Shown here: one piece after another, positions 1-5,391 of the stretch
Position numbering within the stretch: position 1 is the first letter of the stretch
Layout of the letters: each line of letters begins with the position of its first letter
NCBI GenBank assembly: GCA_946626395.1
Contig: CAMOUF010000170.1
Span: 1-5,896 of the forward strand
DNA from: an uncultured Clostridia bacterium
GTDB lineage: Bacteria; Bacillota; Clostridia; Christensenellales; Aristaeellaceae
DNA: 5,896 bases
Direction: 5' to 3'
Notes under the pieces: model-generated
The model's database searches: none
The model's input: the letters and a program-made list of their open reading frames with translations, nothing else
Told to the model about the DNA's origin: nothing
Position numbers and translations under genes: made by a program

Positions 1-1853
1 ATGTCGCCCATGATGTCGCCCATGTATTCATCGGGAACAAACACTTCCACGTGCATGATGGGCTCCAGCAGCACGGGGCTGGCGTCCATGCAGCCCTTCT
101 TGTATGCGATGCGGGCAGCGGTCTTGAAGGCCATTTCAGAGGAGTCCACGGGGTGGTAGGAGCCGTCGTACAGCTTGGCGTGCAGGCCCACCATGGGATA
201 CCCGGCCAGAACGCCCTTGCGGATGTTTTCGCGCAGGCCCTTTTCCACGGCGGGAATGAAGTTCCGGGGCACCGCGCCGCCCACGACGGCGTCTTCAAAC
301 TCGAAGTCGATATTGGTGTCGCCGATGGGGGAAAACTCGATCCACACGTCGCCGAACTGGCCGTGTCCGCCGGACTGCTTCTTGTGGCGGCCCTGGCAGG
401 CGACCTTCTTGCGGATGGTTTCACGGTAGGGGATCTTGGGATCGTTCAGGTTGGCCTGGGCGCCGAATTTGCTGGCCAGCTTGTTGCGGATCACGTCCAG
501 GTGCAGTTCGCCCTGGCCGGAAACGAGGGTCTCGGTGGTCTCGGTGTTCTTTTCCACCTTAATGGAAGGATCTTCTTCCTGCAGGCGGGACAGACCGGAG
601 AATACCTTGTCTTCTTCGCCCTGCTTGGCTGCGGAGATGGCTTTGGAGATGCAGGGGATGGGGAAGTCGATGGCGGGATACTGGATGGGGGAGGAGGCAT
701 CGCAGAGGGTGTCGCCGGAGTTGGTGAACTGCAGCTTGCTCAGCGCGCCGATGTCGCCGGCAAAGAGCTGCTGGGCGCTGGTCTGCTTCTTGCCCCGCAT
801 CACGAACAGGCCGCCCGCCTTTTCAGCCTTGTCGGCGTTGGCGTTGTACAGGGCGGTGGCGGGGGTAATGGAGCCGGACATCACGCGGAACAGGCTCAGC
901 TTGCCCACGAAGGGGTCGGCCACGGTCTTGAACACGAAGGCGGAGAAGGGAGCGGAATTGTCGCACACGCGCTCGGCCTTTTCATTGTTCTTGGGGTTGA
1001 CGCCTTCGGCTTTGGAGCCTTTGGGAGAATGAAGGTATACGCTCATCACGTCCAGCATCTTGGCAACGCCCACGCCCGTCACGGCGGACACCGCCACCAC
1101 AGGCACGATGGTGCCGTTCTGCATGCCGGCGCGGAAGCCGGAGAGGATCTCGTCATGGGTCAGCTCTTCGCCTTCCAGGTATTTCATCATCAATTCGTCG
1201 TCGGCGCCGGCGGCAGCTTCGGTGATTTCTTCCATGGCGGTGGAGATGGCGCTGGCCATGTCACCGGGCACGGGCACTTCCTTGAGGGCCTTGCCGGTGC
1301 CTTCATAGGCTTTGTTTTCCAGCACATTGACCACGCCCTTAAAGGACGCGCCCTGGCCCATGGGCAGAAGCATCGGCACAACAGAAGAGCCGAACTTGTC
1401 CCGCAGCTGCTCCACGACCTTCATATAGTTGGCGTTTTCAGTGTCCATGCGGTTGACGATGAACATCCGGCACACGTTATTCTTCTTGGCGTAGGCCCAG
1501 GCTTTTTCAGCGCCTACGGTCAGGCCGCTGACGGCACCCACCACGATGCCCGCGGTTTCCACCACGCGCAGGGGACCCATCATTTCGCCGATAAAGTCAA
1601 AATATCCGGGTACGTCGATGACGTTGATCTTGGTCTTTTTCCATTCAACCGGGGCGACGGCGGCGCTGATGGAAATATGGCGCTTGATTTCTTCGGGATC
1701 ATAGTCGGTGGTAGCGGCGCCGTCTTCCACCTTGCCCTGGCGATCCACATGACCGGCGGCATAGAGCATCGCTTCGGTCAAAGTGGTCTTGCCTTCACTG
1801 CCGTGACCGATCAGGGTGATATTGCGGATGTTTTCGGATTGGTAATCTGCCAT
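1..1853 (-). CDS. fusA: EF-G-like translational GTPase (EF-G2 type), 3' end outside window
   Basis: This is a paralogue-type elongation factor G, a ribosome-associated cytoplasmic GTPase; 617 codons are visible and no stop is reached. The start is the ATG at 1853-1851, with a GGGGG Shine-Dalgarno 7 nt upstream. The P-loop is GHGSEGKT (residues 16-23), switch I follows (about 44-62), then DVPGYFDF (80-87), NRMD (134-137) and a VSAVTG G5 stretch (about 255-260). Domains II, III and IV follow; domain IV shows SGGHGQFGD, GGAVPRNFIPAVEKG and DGSYHPVDSSEMAFK. The visible part ends at PDEYMGDIMGD, the start of domain V, so roughly 70 residues should be missing compared with the usual ~690. Canonical EF-G has DTPGH with a catalytic His; here the position is Tyr, as in the EF-G2 subfamily (for example Thermus EF-G-2, from memory). 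I infer that this is probably not the housekeeping EF-G, also because no rpsL, rpsG or tuf neighbour is visible. The fusA symbol denotes the family only. Confidence 0.93.
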   Translation of the reverse strand, partial: MADYQSENIRNITLIGHGSEGKTTLTEAMLYAAGHVDRQGKVEDGAATTDYDPEEIKRHISISAAVAPVEWKKTKINVIDVPGYFDFIGEMMGPLRVVETAGIVVGAVSGLTVGAEKAWAYAKKNNVCRMFIVNRMDTENANYMKVVEQLRDKFGSSVVPMLLPMGQGASFKGVVNVLENKAYEGTGKALKEVPVPGDMASAISTAMEEITEAAAGADDELMMKYLEGEELTHDEILSGFRAGMQNGTIVPVVAVSAVTGVGVAKMLDVMSVYLHSPKGSKAEGVNPKNNEKAERVCDNSAPFSAFVFKTVADPFVGKLSLFRVMSGSITPATALYNANADKAEKAGGLFVMRGKKQTSAQQLFAGDIGALSKLQFTNSGDTLCDASSPIQYPAIDFPIPCISKAISAAKQGEEDKVFSGLSRLQEEDPSIKVEKNTETTETLVSGQGELHLDVIRNKLASKFGAQANLNDPKIPYRETIRKKVACQGRHKKQSGGHGQFGDVWIEFSPIGDTNIDFEFEDAVVGGAVPRNFIPAVEKGLRENIRKGVLAGYPMVGLHAKLYDGSYHPVDSSEMAFKTAARIAYKKGCMDASPVLLEPIMHVEVFVPDEYMGDIMGD

Positions 1854-1923
1854 GTCGGTTCCCCCTATAATTTCAAAAATTTTGTACCTGGTATATTCGC
1901 ATGTCGAATCACGCACCTTTTCT

Positions 1924-1952
1924 ATTTTATCAGATAATCAGGCAAAATACAA
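1924..1952 (-). promoter_or_regulatory. Putative promoter of the EF-G-like gene (extended -10)
   Basis: Read on the minus strand there is a -10 box TAAAAT (1929-1924) preceded by TGA, giving the extended -10 form TGnTAAAAT. Seventeen bases upstream lies TTGTAT (1952-1947), a weak -35. The implied leader is about 60 nt and contains a small hairpin, ATTCG / CGAAT (1895-1909), then the GGGGG ribosome binding site. No better promoter was seen between this point and the GTPase start. Confidence 0.5.
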
Positions 1953-2149
1953 GCCGTTTGCTCCAAAAGATTTTGATTGGCCGGGCTGATAAAAGGAAAT
2001 TTATAATATATTCATAAATTGTATAAAAAAAGAGAATCAATACAAAATCTTGTGGTGAATTCCAATATATTCCTTTTTATTATGTTTCGAAATTAACCAA
2101 GAAGGTAGAATGCATTTACTGAATCCTTTATTGCTTTCTCGGAAGGGGG

Positions 2150-2196
2150 TGTGGGGGAAACCGCTCTTTGGCATCCAAAGAGCGGTTTCCCCCACA
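2150..2196. terminator. Perfect 22-bp hairpin after the signal peptidase operon, probable terminator
   Basis: Positions 2150-2171 are exactly complementary to 2175-2196 around a 3-nt loop, giving a very stable GC-rich stem. It begins 18 nt after the stop codon of the last signal peptidase gene, which fits a transcription end for the minus-strand operon. However, the sequence following the stem in that direction is C-rich (CACCCCCTTCC), without a U-tract. In the plus direction the stem is followed by AAACTTTTATATT, which is more terminator-like, but no plus-strand gene precedes it. It could also serve as an RNA-stabilising 3' hairpin. Confidence 0.6.
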
Positions 2197-2214
2197 AACT
2201 TTTATATTGAGCCT

Positions 2215-2880
2215 TTATTTTACGCCCCGCCAGGCGTTCAGCGGCAACAGTACCCGGGTGACCTTGCCCATAATAGCGCTGCGGGAAATAGGCCCTACGT
2301 CGCTGGCACGGCTGTCGTGGGAAGAATAGCGGTTATCGCCCATCACAAAATATTCATCCTCCCCCAGCTGCAGGGGGCCAAAGTCCATGGGCGCGCTGCC
2401 CATCTTTTCCGGGTCGGGCACCAGTTCGCCATTGACATACAGCTTTCCATCAGTGATCTGCACGGTATCGCCGGGCACGGCCACCAGCCGCTTCACAAAC
2501 ACGGTATACACATCCATGGCCACCACAGCGGTAAAATTGATCGCTTTATTGCCCCGCTCGTTTACCCGTCCGGGGTAACGGCAGATGACCACGTCGTTGC
2601 GCTGGGGCGAAGCGGCCCAATAGGAAATCTTGGAGGCCAGCACCACTTCTCCGTTTTGCAGCGTATTGGTCATGCTGGTGCCGTCCACCCGGATGGGCTC
2701 CGCGATAAACATCCTGAATGCCATTGCCAGAACCACGGCGAGCAGCAGCGTTCCCACCCAGCTCCAGATTTTTTGCGGAATCGTCTTTTGCTTTTCTTTT
2801 TCTTTGGCGATTTCCTTACGCTTTTTGCGCCAGGCCCGATAGCGGGCAAACATGCTTTCCTGTTTCTTTTCGGTATCCAT
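2215..2880 (-). CDS. lepB: Type I signal peptidase (second of tandem pair)
   Basis: This 221-residue membrane serine protease should cleave signal peptides from proteins leaving through Sec or Tat, acting on the outer face of the cytoplasmic membrane. A basic, Lys/Glu-rich cytoplasmic N-terminus (residues 1-38) precedes one membrane segment (about 39-60). The catalytic Ser69 lies in DGTSMTNTL and the general-base Lys130 in FVKRLVAVPGD. Box E-like motifs follow: GDNR (181-184) and SHDSR (187-191). The length fits Gram-positive SipS-type enzymes. The usual SMxPTL motif has Asn for Pro, as in its neighbour. The ATG start has GGGGAGG 8 nt upstream and lies 18 nt after the stop of the preceding paralogue, so the two are co-transcribed. 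By eye well over half of the positions after residue 33 match the paralogue, which indicates tandem duplication. Confidence 0.95.
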   Translation of the reverse strand: MDTEKKQESMFARYRAWRKKRKEIAKEKEKQKTIPQKIWSWVGTLLLAVVLAMAFRMFIAEPIRVDGTSMTNTLQNGEVVLASKISYWAASPQRNDVVICRYPGRVNERGNKAINFTAVVAMDVYTVFVKRLVAVPGDTVQITDGKLYVNGELVPDPEKMGSAPMDFGPLQLGEDEYFVMGDNRYSSHDSRASDVGPISRSAIMGKVTRVLLPLNAWRGVK

Positions 2881-2898
2881 CTGCTCAGCCTCCCCTTC

Positions 2899-3573
2899 TT
2901 ACTTCGGCGCCCGGTGATTGCCCCAGGGCAAAAGCACATAGGTCACTTTGCCCAGCAGCGCGTCCCGGGAAATGGGCCCCACGTCGCTGTAGCGGCTGTC
3001 GTGGGAATGGAGACGGTTGTCGCCGATGACGAAGTATTCATCCTCGCCCAGGAGGCGCAGAGGATAATCCCGGGGCACGCTGGCCATGAATTCCGGGTCC
3101 TCCACCAATTCATTGTTCACATACAGATGGCCGTCGGAAATCTGCACATAATCGCCGGGCAGGGCCACCAGGCGCTTCACAAAAATCGTATAAAAATTCA
3201 GGGAAAGAGCGGCGCTGAAATCAACGGCTCCCACGCCGGTTTCATTGACCCGGCCGGGATAGCGGCAGATCACGATATCATTCCGCTGAGGATTGCCGGT
3301 CAGGTACGCCCAGCGGGAGGACCAAACGATTTCCCCGTCCTGCAATGTATTGGTCATGCTTGTGCCGTCCACCCGCACAGGCTCGCCAATGAACATATGC
3401 ACGGCCAGGGCGATGGCCAGCGCGGCCACGATGGTCCATACCCAGCTCATAATTTTCTGGGGAACGGTTTTATTTTTTTCTTTTTCTTTCGCCTTGGCCT
3501 TCCGCTCTTTGTGCCAGGCCCAAAAACGGGAGAACGCGGAGGATTGCTCGGCGGGCTTTTTTTCTGTCTGCAT
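2899..3573 (-). CDS. lepB: Type I signal peptidase (first of tandem pair)
   Basis: This 224-residue membrane-anchored serine protease is of the same family as the gene that follows it. It has a charged cytoplasmic N-terminus rich in Lys and Glu (residues 1-42) and one transmembrane segment (about 43-63). The catalytic Ser72 lies in DGTSMTNTL, Lys133 in FVKRLVALPGD, then GDNR (184-187) and SHDSR (190-194). I chose the ATG at 3573-3571 because the upstream frame is only the shadow of the DUF951 gene, the paralogue starts at the equivalent point (MxTEKK), and a purine-rich AAGGAGAGAAGAAAG stretch precedes it. The upstream gene's TAG stop is 2 nt before this ATG, so translation is probably coupled. 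Two similar but not identical peptidases may divide substrates; the sequence does not show which. Confidence 0.95.
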   Translation of the reverse strand: MQTEKKPAEQSSAFSRFWAWHKERKAKAKEKEKNKTVPQKIMSWVWTIVAALAIALAVHMFIGEPVRVDGTSMTNTLQDGEIVWSSRWAYLTGNPQRNDIVICRYPGRVNETGVGAVDFSAALSLNFYTIFVKRLVALPGDYVQISDGHLYVNNELVEDPEFMASVPRDYPLRLLGEDEYFVIGDNRLHSHDSRYSDVGPISRDALLGKVTYVLLPWGNHRAPK

Positions 3574-3575
3574 GG

Positions 3576-3791
3576 CTATTCTTTCTTCTCTCCTTCCGGA
3601 AGGGCGGCAGACTGGATCGTCTTTTTCCGGCGCTTTAAAAACACCTGACGGTCCAGCATCACAATGCGCCCGCAGCCCTGGCATTTGATCTTGATATCCG
3701 CCCCCGTGCGGATCACCGTCCAAATATCCCCTCCGCAGGGGTGGGGCTTCCGGGTCTGGATCACATCGCCCAGGTTTACCTCCATGTCCAC
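3576..3791 (-). CDS. DUF951 family small zinc-ribbon-like protein
   Basis: This is a small protein of 71 residues from the GTG at 3791, or 69 from the ATG at 3785. It matches the DUF951 family: near its N-terminus LGDVIQTRKPHPCGG, then WxVIRTGADIKIKCQGCGR and a basic tail. Counting from the ATG, Cys17, Cys35 and Cys38 plus His15 could bind a metal; this is inferred from spacing. No function is established for the family to my knowledge. The GTG start is preferred because GGAGG ends 7 nt before it, against 13 nt for the ATG. It is the first gene after a strong promoter, and its stop is 2 nt from the first signal peptidase start. In Bacillus the homologue (yyzM) sits near the chromosome-partition region, so a link with signal peptidases is not the arrangement I would expect. 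Confidence 0.88.
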   Translation of the reverse strand: MDMEVNLGDVIQTRKPHPCGGDIWTVIRTGADIKIKCQGCGRIVMLDRQVFLKRRKKTIQSAALPEGEKKE

Positions 3792-3798
3792 GGCGCAT

Positions 3799-3806
3799 CC
3801 TCCCTT
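3799..3806 (-). promoter_or_regulatory. Ribosome binding site AAGGGAGG of the DUF951 gene
   Basis: Reading on the minus strand, AAGGGAGG ends 7 nt before GTG (3791) and 13 nt before the in-frame ATG (3785). This spacing favours the GTG start. An out-of-frame ATG directly abuts the site at 3798-3796 and is too close to be used efficiently. Confidence 0.7.
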
Positions 3807-3825
3807 CCTGATTATTGCTTCGTCT

Positions 3826-3854
3826 ATTATATACGCTTTTCGACGATTTTTCAA
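3826..3854 (-). promoter_or_regulatory. Sigma-A-type promoter of the DUF951-signal peptidase operon
   Basis: On the minus strand, TTGAAA (3854-3849) is followed after exactly 17 bases by TATAAT (3831-3826). That is one mismatch from consensus at -35 and none at -10. The expected transcript start near 3819 leaves a leader of about 28 nt with the AAGGGAGG site. This suggests strong constitutive expression of all three genes. Confidence 0.8.
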
Positions 3855-3904
3855 TGACAATTCTGTGGCATTCGCATTTCGTTTGTGCTCTGTGTTATTT
3901 TTTC

Positions 3905-3934
3905 TTTACACGGAGCTGCGCCGTGCATTATAAT
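3905..3934 (+). promoter_or_regulatory. Sigma-A-type promoter of the nitroreductase-acetyltransferase pair
   Basis: TTTACA (3905-3910) and TATAAT (3929-3934) are separated by 18 bases. The expected transcript start is near 3941, about 34 nt before the nitroreductase ATG. The spacer contains an interrupted palindrome, CACGG (3909-3913) and CCGTG (3921-3925) around 7 nt, placed where a repressor or MerR-type activator could act; that reading is inference only. The divergent operon promoter lies about 50 bp away. Confidence 0.78.
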
Positions 3935-3974
3935 AAGGAAGGATAAGAAAAAATACAGAAAGAAGGGAACCGGC

Positions 3975-4508
3975 ATGACCGCTCTGGAGGCGATTTTTTC
4001 CCGCCGCAGCTATCGCGGCAAATACAGGCCCACCCCCGTCCCCCGGGAGGATCTAAACAAAATCATGGAAGCCGGGCTGGCAGCGCCCTCCGGCTGCAAT
4101 AAGCAGACCGTTCGCCTGATCGCCGTGGACGATCCCCTGCTGCTGTCCCGCCTGCGCGCCGTGATCGACCCGCCGGTGGGCGAAACCGCCCCGGCCATGA
4201 TCTGTGTTCTCTCTCAGCCCATCATCGCCTACCGGGATCGGTGCTTTGCCGTGCAGGATTACGGGGCGGCCATTGAAAATATGCTGCTGGCCATCACCGA
4301 CCTGGGATACCAAAGCTGCTGGTACGAGGGCCACATCACCGACCGGGACAGGATTTGTGACAAAATGGCCCGCATTCTGGGCGTCCCGGAGGAGCTTTCC
4401 CTGGTTTGCTTCCTGCCCGTTGGCATCGGGGAGGAAGCGCTTAAAGCGCCCAAAAAACTGGCCTTTGAGGAGAGGGCCTGGTTCAACGGTTACGGAAAAA
4501 AGGAATGA
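3975..4508 (+). CDS. Nitroreductase family FMN-dependent oxidoreductase
   Basis: This 177-residue protein belongs to the nitroreductase fold family, flavoenzymes that use FMN and NAD(P)H and normally act as cytoplasmic dimers. It shows the N-terminal FMN-binding SRRSYR (residues 9-14), then APSGCNKQ (37-44), the core helix VQDYGAAIENMLLAITDLGY (93-112) leading into QSCWYEG, and LPVGIG (147-152). The size is that of the short, single-domain members. The substrate cannot be told from sequence: such proteins reduce nitro compounds, quinones or other electrophiles. The ATG at 3975 has AAGGGA about 6 nt upstream and lies just after a strong promoter; the 30 codons open further upstream include that promoter and are not coding. 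It is followed after 13 nt by an acetyltransferase gene, so the two are probably one operon. Confidence 0.92.
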   Translation: MTALEAIFSRRSYRGKYRPTPVPREDLNKIMEAGLAAPSGCNKQTVRLIAVDDPLLLSRLRAVIDPPVGETAPAMICVLSQPIIAYRDRCFAVQDYGAAIENMLLAITDLGYQSCWYEGHITDRDRICDKMARILGVPEELSLVCFLPVGIGEEALKAPKKLAFEERAWFNGYGKKE

Positions 4509-4514
4509 AGGGAG
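4508..4514 (+). promoter_or_regulatory. Ribosome binding site AAGGGAG of the acetyltransferase
   Basis: AAGGGAG begins on the last base of the nitroreductase stop codon. It is 7 nt before the ATG at 4522 but only 1 nt before the in-frame ATG at 4516, which decides for the later start. Confidence 0.7.
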
Positions 4515-4521
4515 AATGCCC

Positions 4522-5001
4522 ATGACCATTAGGGAATACAACGCCCAGGGCCTGCAGGATATGATCAGTATTTGGAATGAAGTGGTGGAGGAGGGAATCG
4601 CCTTTCCCCAGGAAGAATGCCTGACGATAAACACCGGAGCGGACTTTTTCGCCTCCCAAACCTACACTGCTGTGGCCGATGAAAACGGAAGTGTGCTGGG
4701 GCTGTATATCCTGCATCCAAACAACATCGGCCGCTGCGGCCATATCTGCAACGCCAGCTATGCCGTCGCCTCCGCTGCCCGGGGAAAGCACATCGGCGAA
4801 GCGCTGGTCAAGGACTGCCTGGTTCAGGCGAAGGCCTACGGCTTTGGGATTCTCCAGTTTAACGCCGTGGTGGAAAGCAATGTTCATGCCCGGCATTTGT
4901 ACGAGCGCCTGGGTTTCGTTCCCCTGGGCGTGATCCCTGGCGGCTTCAGGATGAAGGACGGGCGGTATGATAACATCTGCCCCTATTATCATTTGCTTTA
5001 A
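4522..5001 (+). CDS. GNAT family N-acetyltransferase
   Basis: This 159-residue GCN5-related acetyltransferase should transfer an acetyl group from acetyl-CoA to an amine; the substrate is unknown. It starts with the typical strand-helix MTIREYNAQGLQDM. Then come an acidic loop (WNEVVEEGIAFP, residues 18-29), the central strand VLGLYILHPN (58-67), motif A with RGKHIG (87-92) that binds the CoA pyrophosphate, and motif B around ESNVHARHLYERLGF (118-132). The length is normal for a single GNAT domain. Its general pattern recalls the phosphinothricin/amino-acid acetyltransferase branch, but I would not name a substrate. It lies 13 nt after the nitroreductase stop and probably shares its promoter. 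No clear U-tract terminator follows; the stop codon lies inside the palindrome GCTTTAAAGC (4995-5004), with the inverted heptamer repeat just downstream. Confidence 0.92.
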   Translation: MTIREYNAQGLQDMISIWNEVVEEGIAFPQEECLTINTGADFFASQTYTAVADENGSVLGLYILHPNNIGRCGHICNASYAVASAARGKHIGEALVKDCLVQAKAYGFGILQFNAVVESNVHARHLYERLGFVPLGVIPGGFRMKDGRYDNICPYYHLL

Positions 5002-5032
5002 AGCAGTCAGATAAAGAACGCTTTCAATCACC

Positions 5033-5206
5033 AGGCAATAGACATTAGGCAATAGGCAATAGTAGAAAGAGTGCAGTGTGCAGGATTCAGAGTACAGAGA
5101 ATATAGAAGGACACAAACAACGCATCCAGACTTGGAACGGCAAAAATATCTGAACTCTTCGCTCTAAGCTCTCGTTCTATTGCCTAATGCCTATTGCCTA
5201 TTGCCT
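5033..5206. repeat. Inverted repeat element with arms built of 7-nt AG-initial units
   Basis: The left arm on the plus strand (5033-5102) is ten consecutive heptamers, every one starting with AG. Three of the first four are AGGCAAT and the fourth is AGACATT; later ones follow the pattern AGAGNNN or AGNNNNC. The right arm on the minus strand (5206 down to 5145) repeats the scheme: AGGCAAT, AGGCAAT, AGGCATT, AGGCAAT, one 6-nt unit, then AGAGCTT, AGAGCGA, AGAGTTC and AGATATT. Positions 5033-5055 pair with 5177-5199 at 22 of 23 bases. The centre (5103-5144) is not repetitive. There is no transposase and no clear terminal signature. It could be a dispersed intergenic repeat, a MITE-like relic or an RNA hairpin at the end of the acetyltransferase transcript. 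Confidence 0.85.
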
Positions 5207-5323
5207 ATTCGTTTAAAGTGTTTTTTTCAAGGATCGATTGGATCGTTGCAATTTAAAATCAACAGCAGGAAAAATCCATGCAGGATATTCGGGAAAAACG
5301 GAGAAAAAAACAAATATATCCAA

Positions 5324-5352
5324 GAAGCTGCCCGGCGGGCAATTTGCTTTTT
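5324..5352 (+). terminator. Possible weak terminator or attenuator before fucO
   Basis: TGCCC (5329-5333) and GGGCA (5337-5341) form a 5-bp stem with a GGC loop. An outer AAGC / GCTT pairing can extend it across a 4-nt bulge, and a short T-run (5348-5352) follows. It ends about 40 nt before the fucO start codon, where an attenuator could sit. The stem is short, so this is tentative. Confidence 0.25.
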
Positions 5353-5391
5353 CAATCCGCTGAGCAGCATAAATAAAAGGAGGAGATTCCC

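Larger units (their letters stand above)
1854..2214. other. AT-rich gene-free spacer between EF-G-like gene and signal peptidase operon
   Basis: Both flanking genes lie on the minus strand, so this spacer holds the 3' end of the signal peptidase transcript and the 5' leader of the GTPase. Positions about 1990-2100 are far richer in A and T than the genes around them and contain short inverted repeats, such as AATTTAT / ATAAATT (1998-2004 and 2014-2020) and ATTGTAT / ATACAAA-like stretches near 2018-2046. I see no credible gene here: the open frame entering at 2110 on the plus strand is antisense to the signal peptidases. Besides the promoter and the hairpin listed separately, nothing else could be assigned. 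Confidence 0.6.
5002..5391. other. Gene-free spacer upstream of fucO
   Basis: No convincing gene lies here on either strand. Besides the heptamer inverted repeat it holds a run of seven T (5221-5227), a tandem 9-nt repeat GGATCGATT / GGATCGTTG (5231-5248), a purine-rich stretch (5266-5326) and a small GC hairpin (5329-5341). I could not find a -35/-10 pair for fucO that meets the standard of the other promoters in this window, so its transcription start stays unplaced. Confidence 0.6.

Noticed and set aside
51..1937. A 628-codon open frame on the plus strand, antisense to the EF-G-like gene
   Set aside because: It is rich in His, Gly and Ala as expected for the complement of a GC-rich gene, has no recognisable domain, and the minus strand encodes a clear EF-G.
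2110..3648. A 512-codon open frame on the plus strand opposite the signal peptidases
   Set aside because: It shows no domain, and its internal similarity merely reflects the tandem peptidase duplication on the other strand.
3574..3798. An N-terminal extension of the first signal peptidase starting at ATG 3798
   Set aside because: The 75 extra codons lie entirely over the DUF951 gene in another frame, the ATG abuts its GGAGG with no spacing, and the paralogue has no such extension.
3786..3860. A longer DUF951 start at 3860
   Set aside because: It would place the TATAAT promoter box and the ribosome binding site inside the coding sequence.
4995..5024. Intrinsic terminator right after the acetyltransferase (GCTTTAAAGC, AAAG/CTTT)
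   Set aside because: The pairings are short and AT-rich, the first has no loop, and no T-run follows.
5033..5206. CRISPR array or clustered spacer-repeat structure
   Set aside because: The units are 7 nt long, lie in opposite orientations in the two arms and have no spacers of the needed length.
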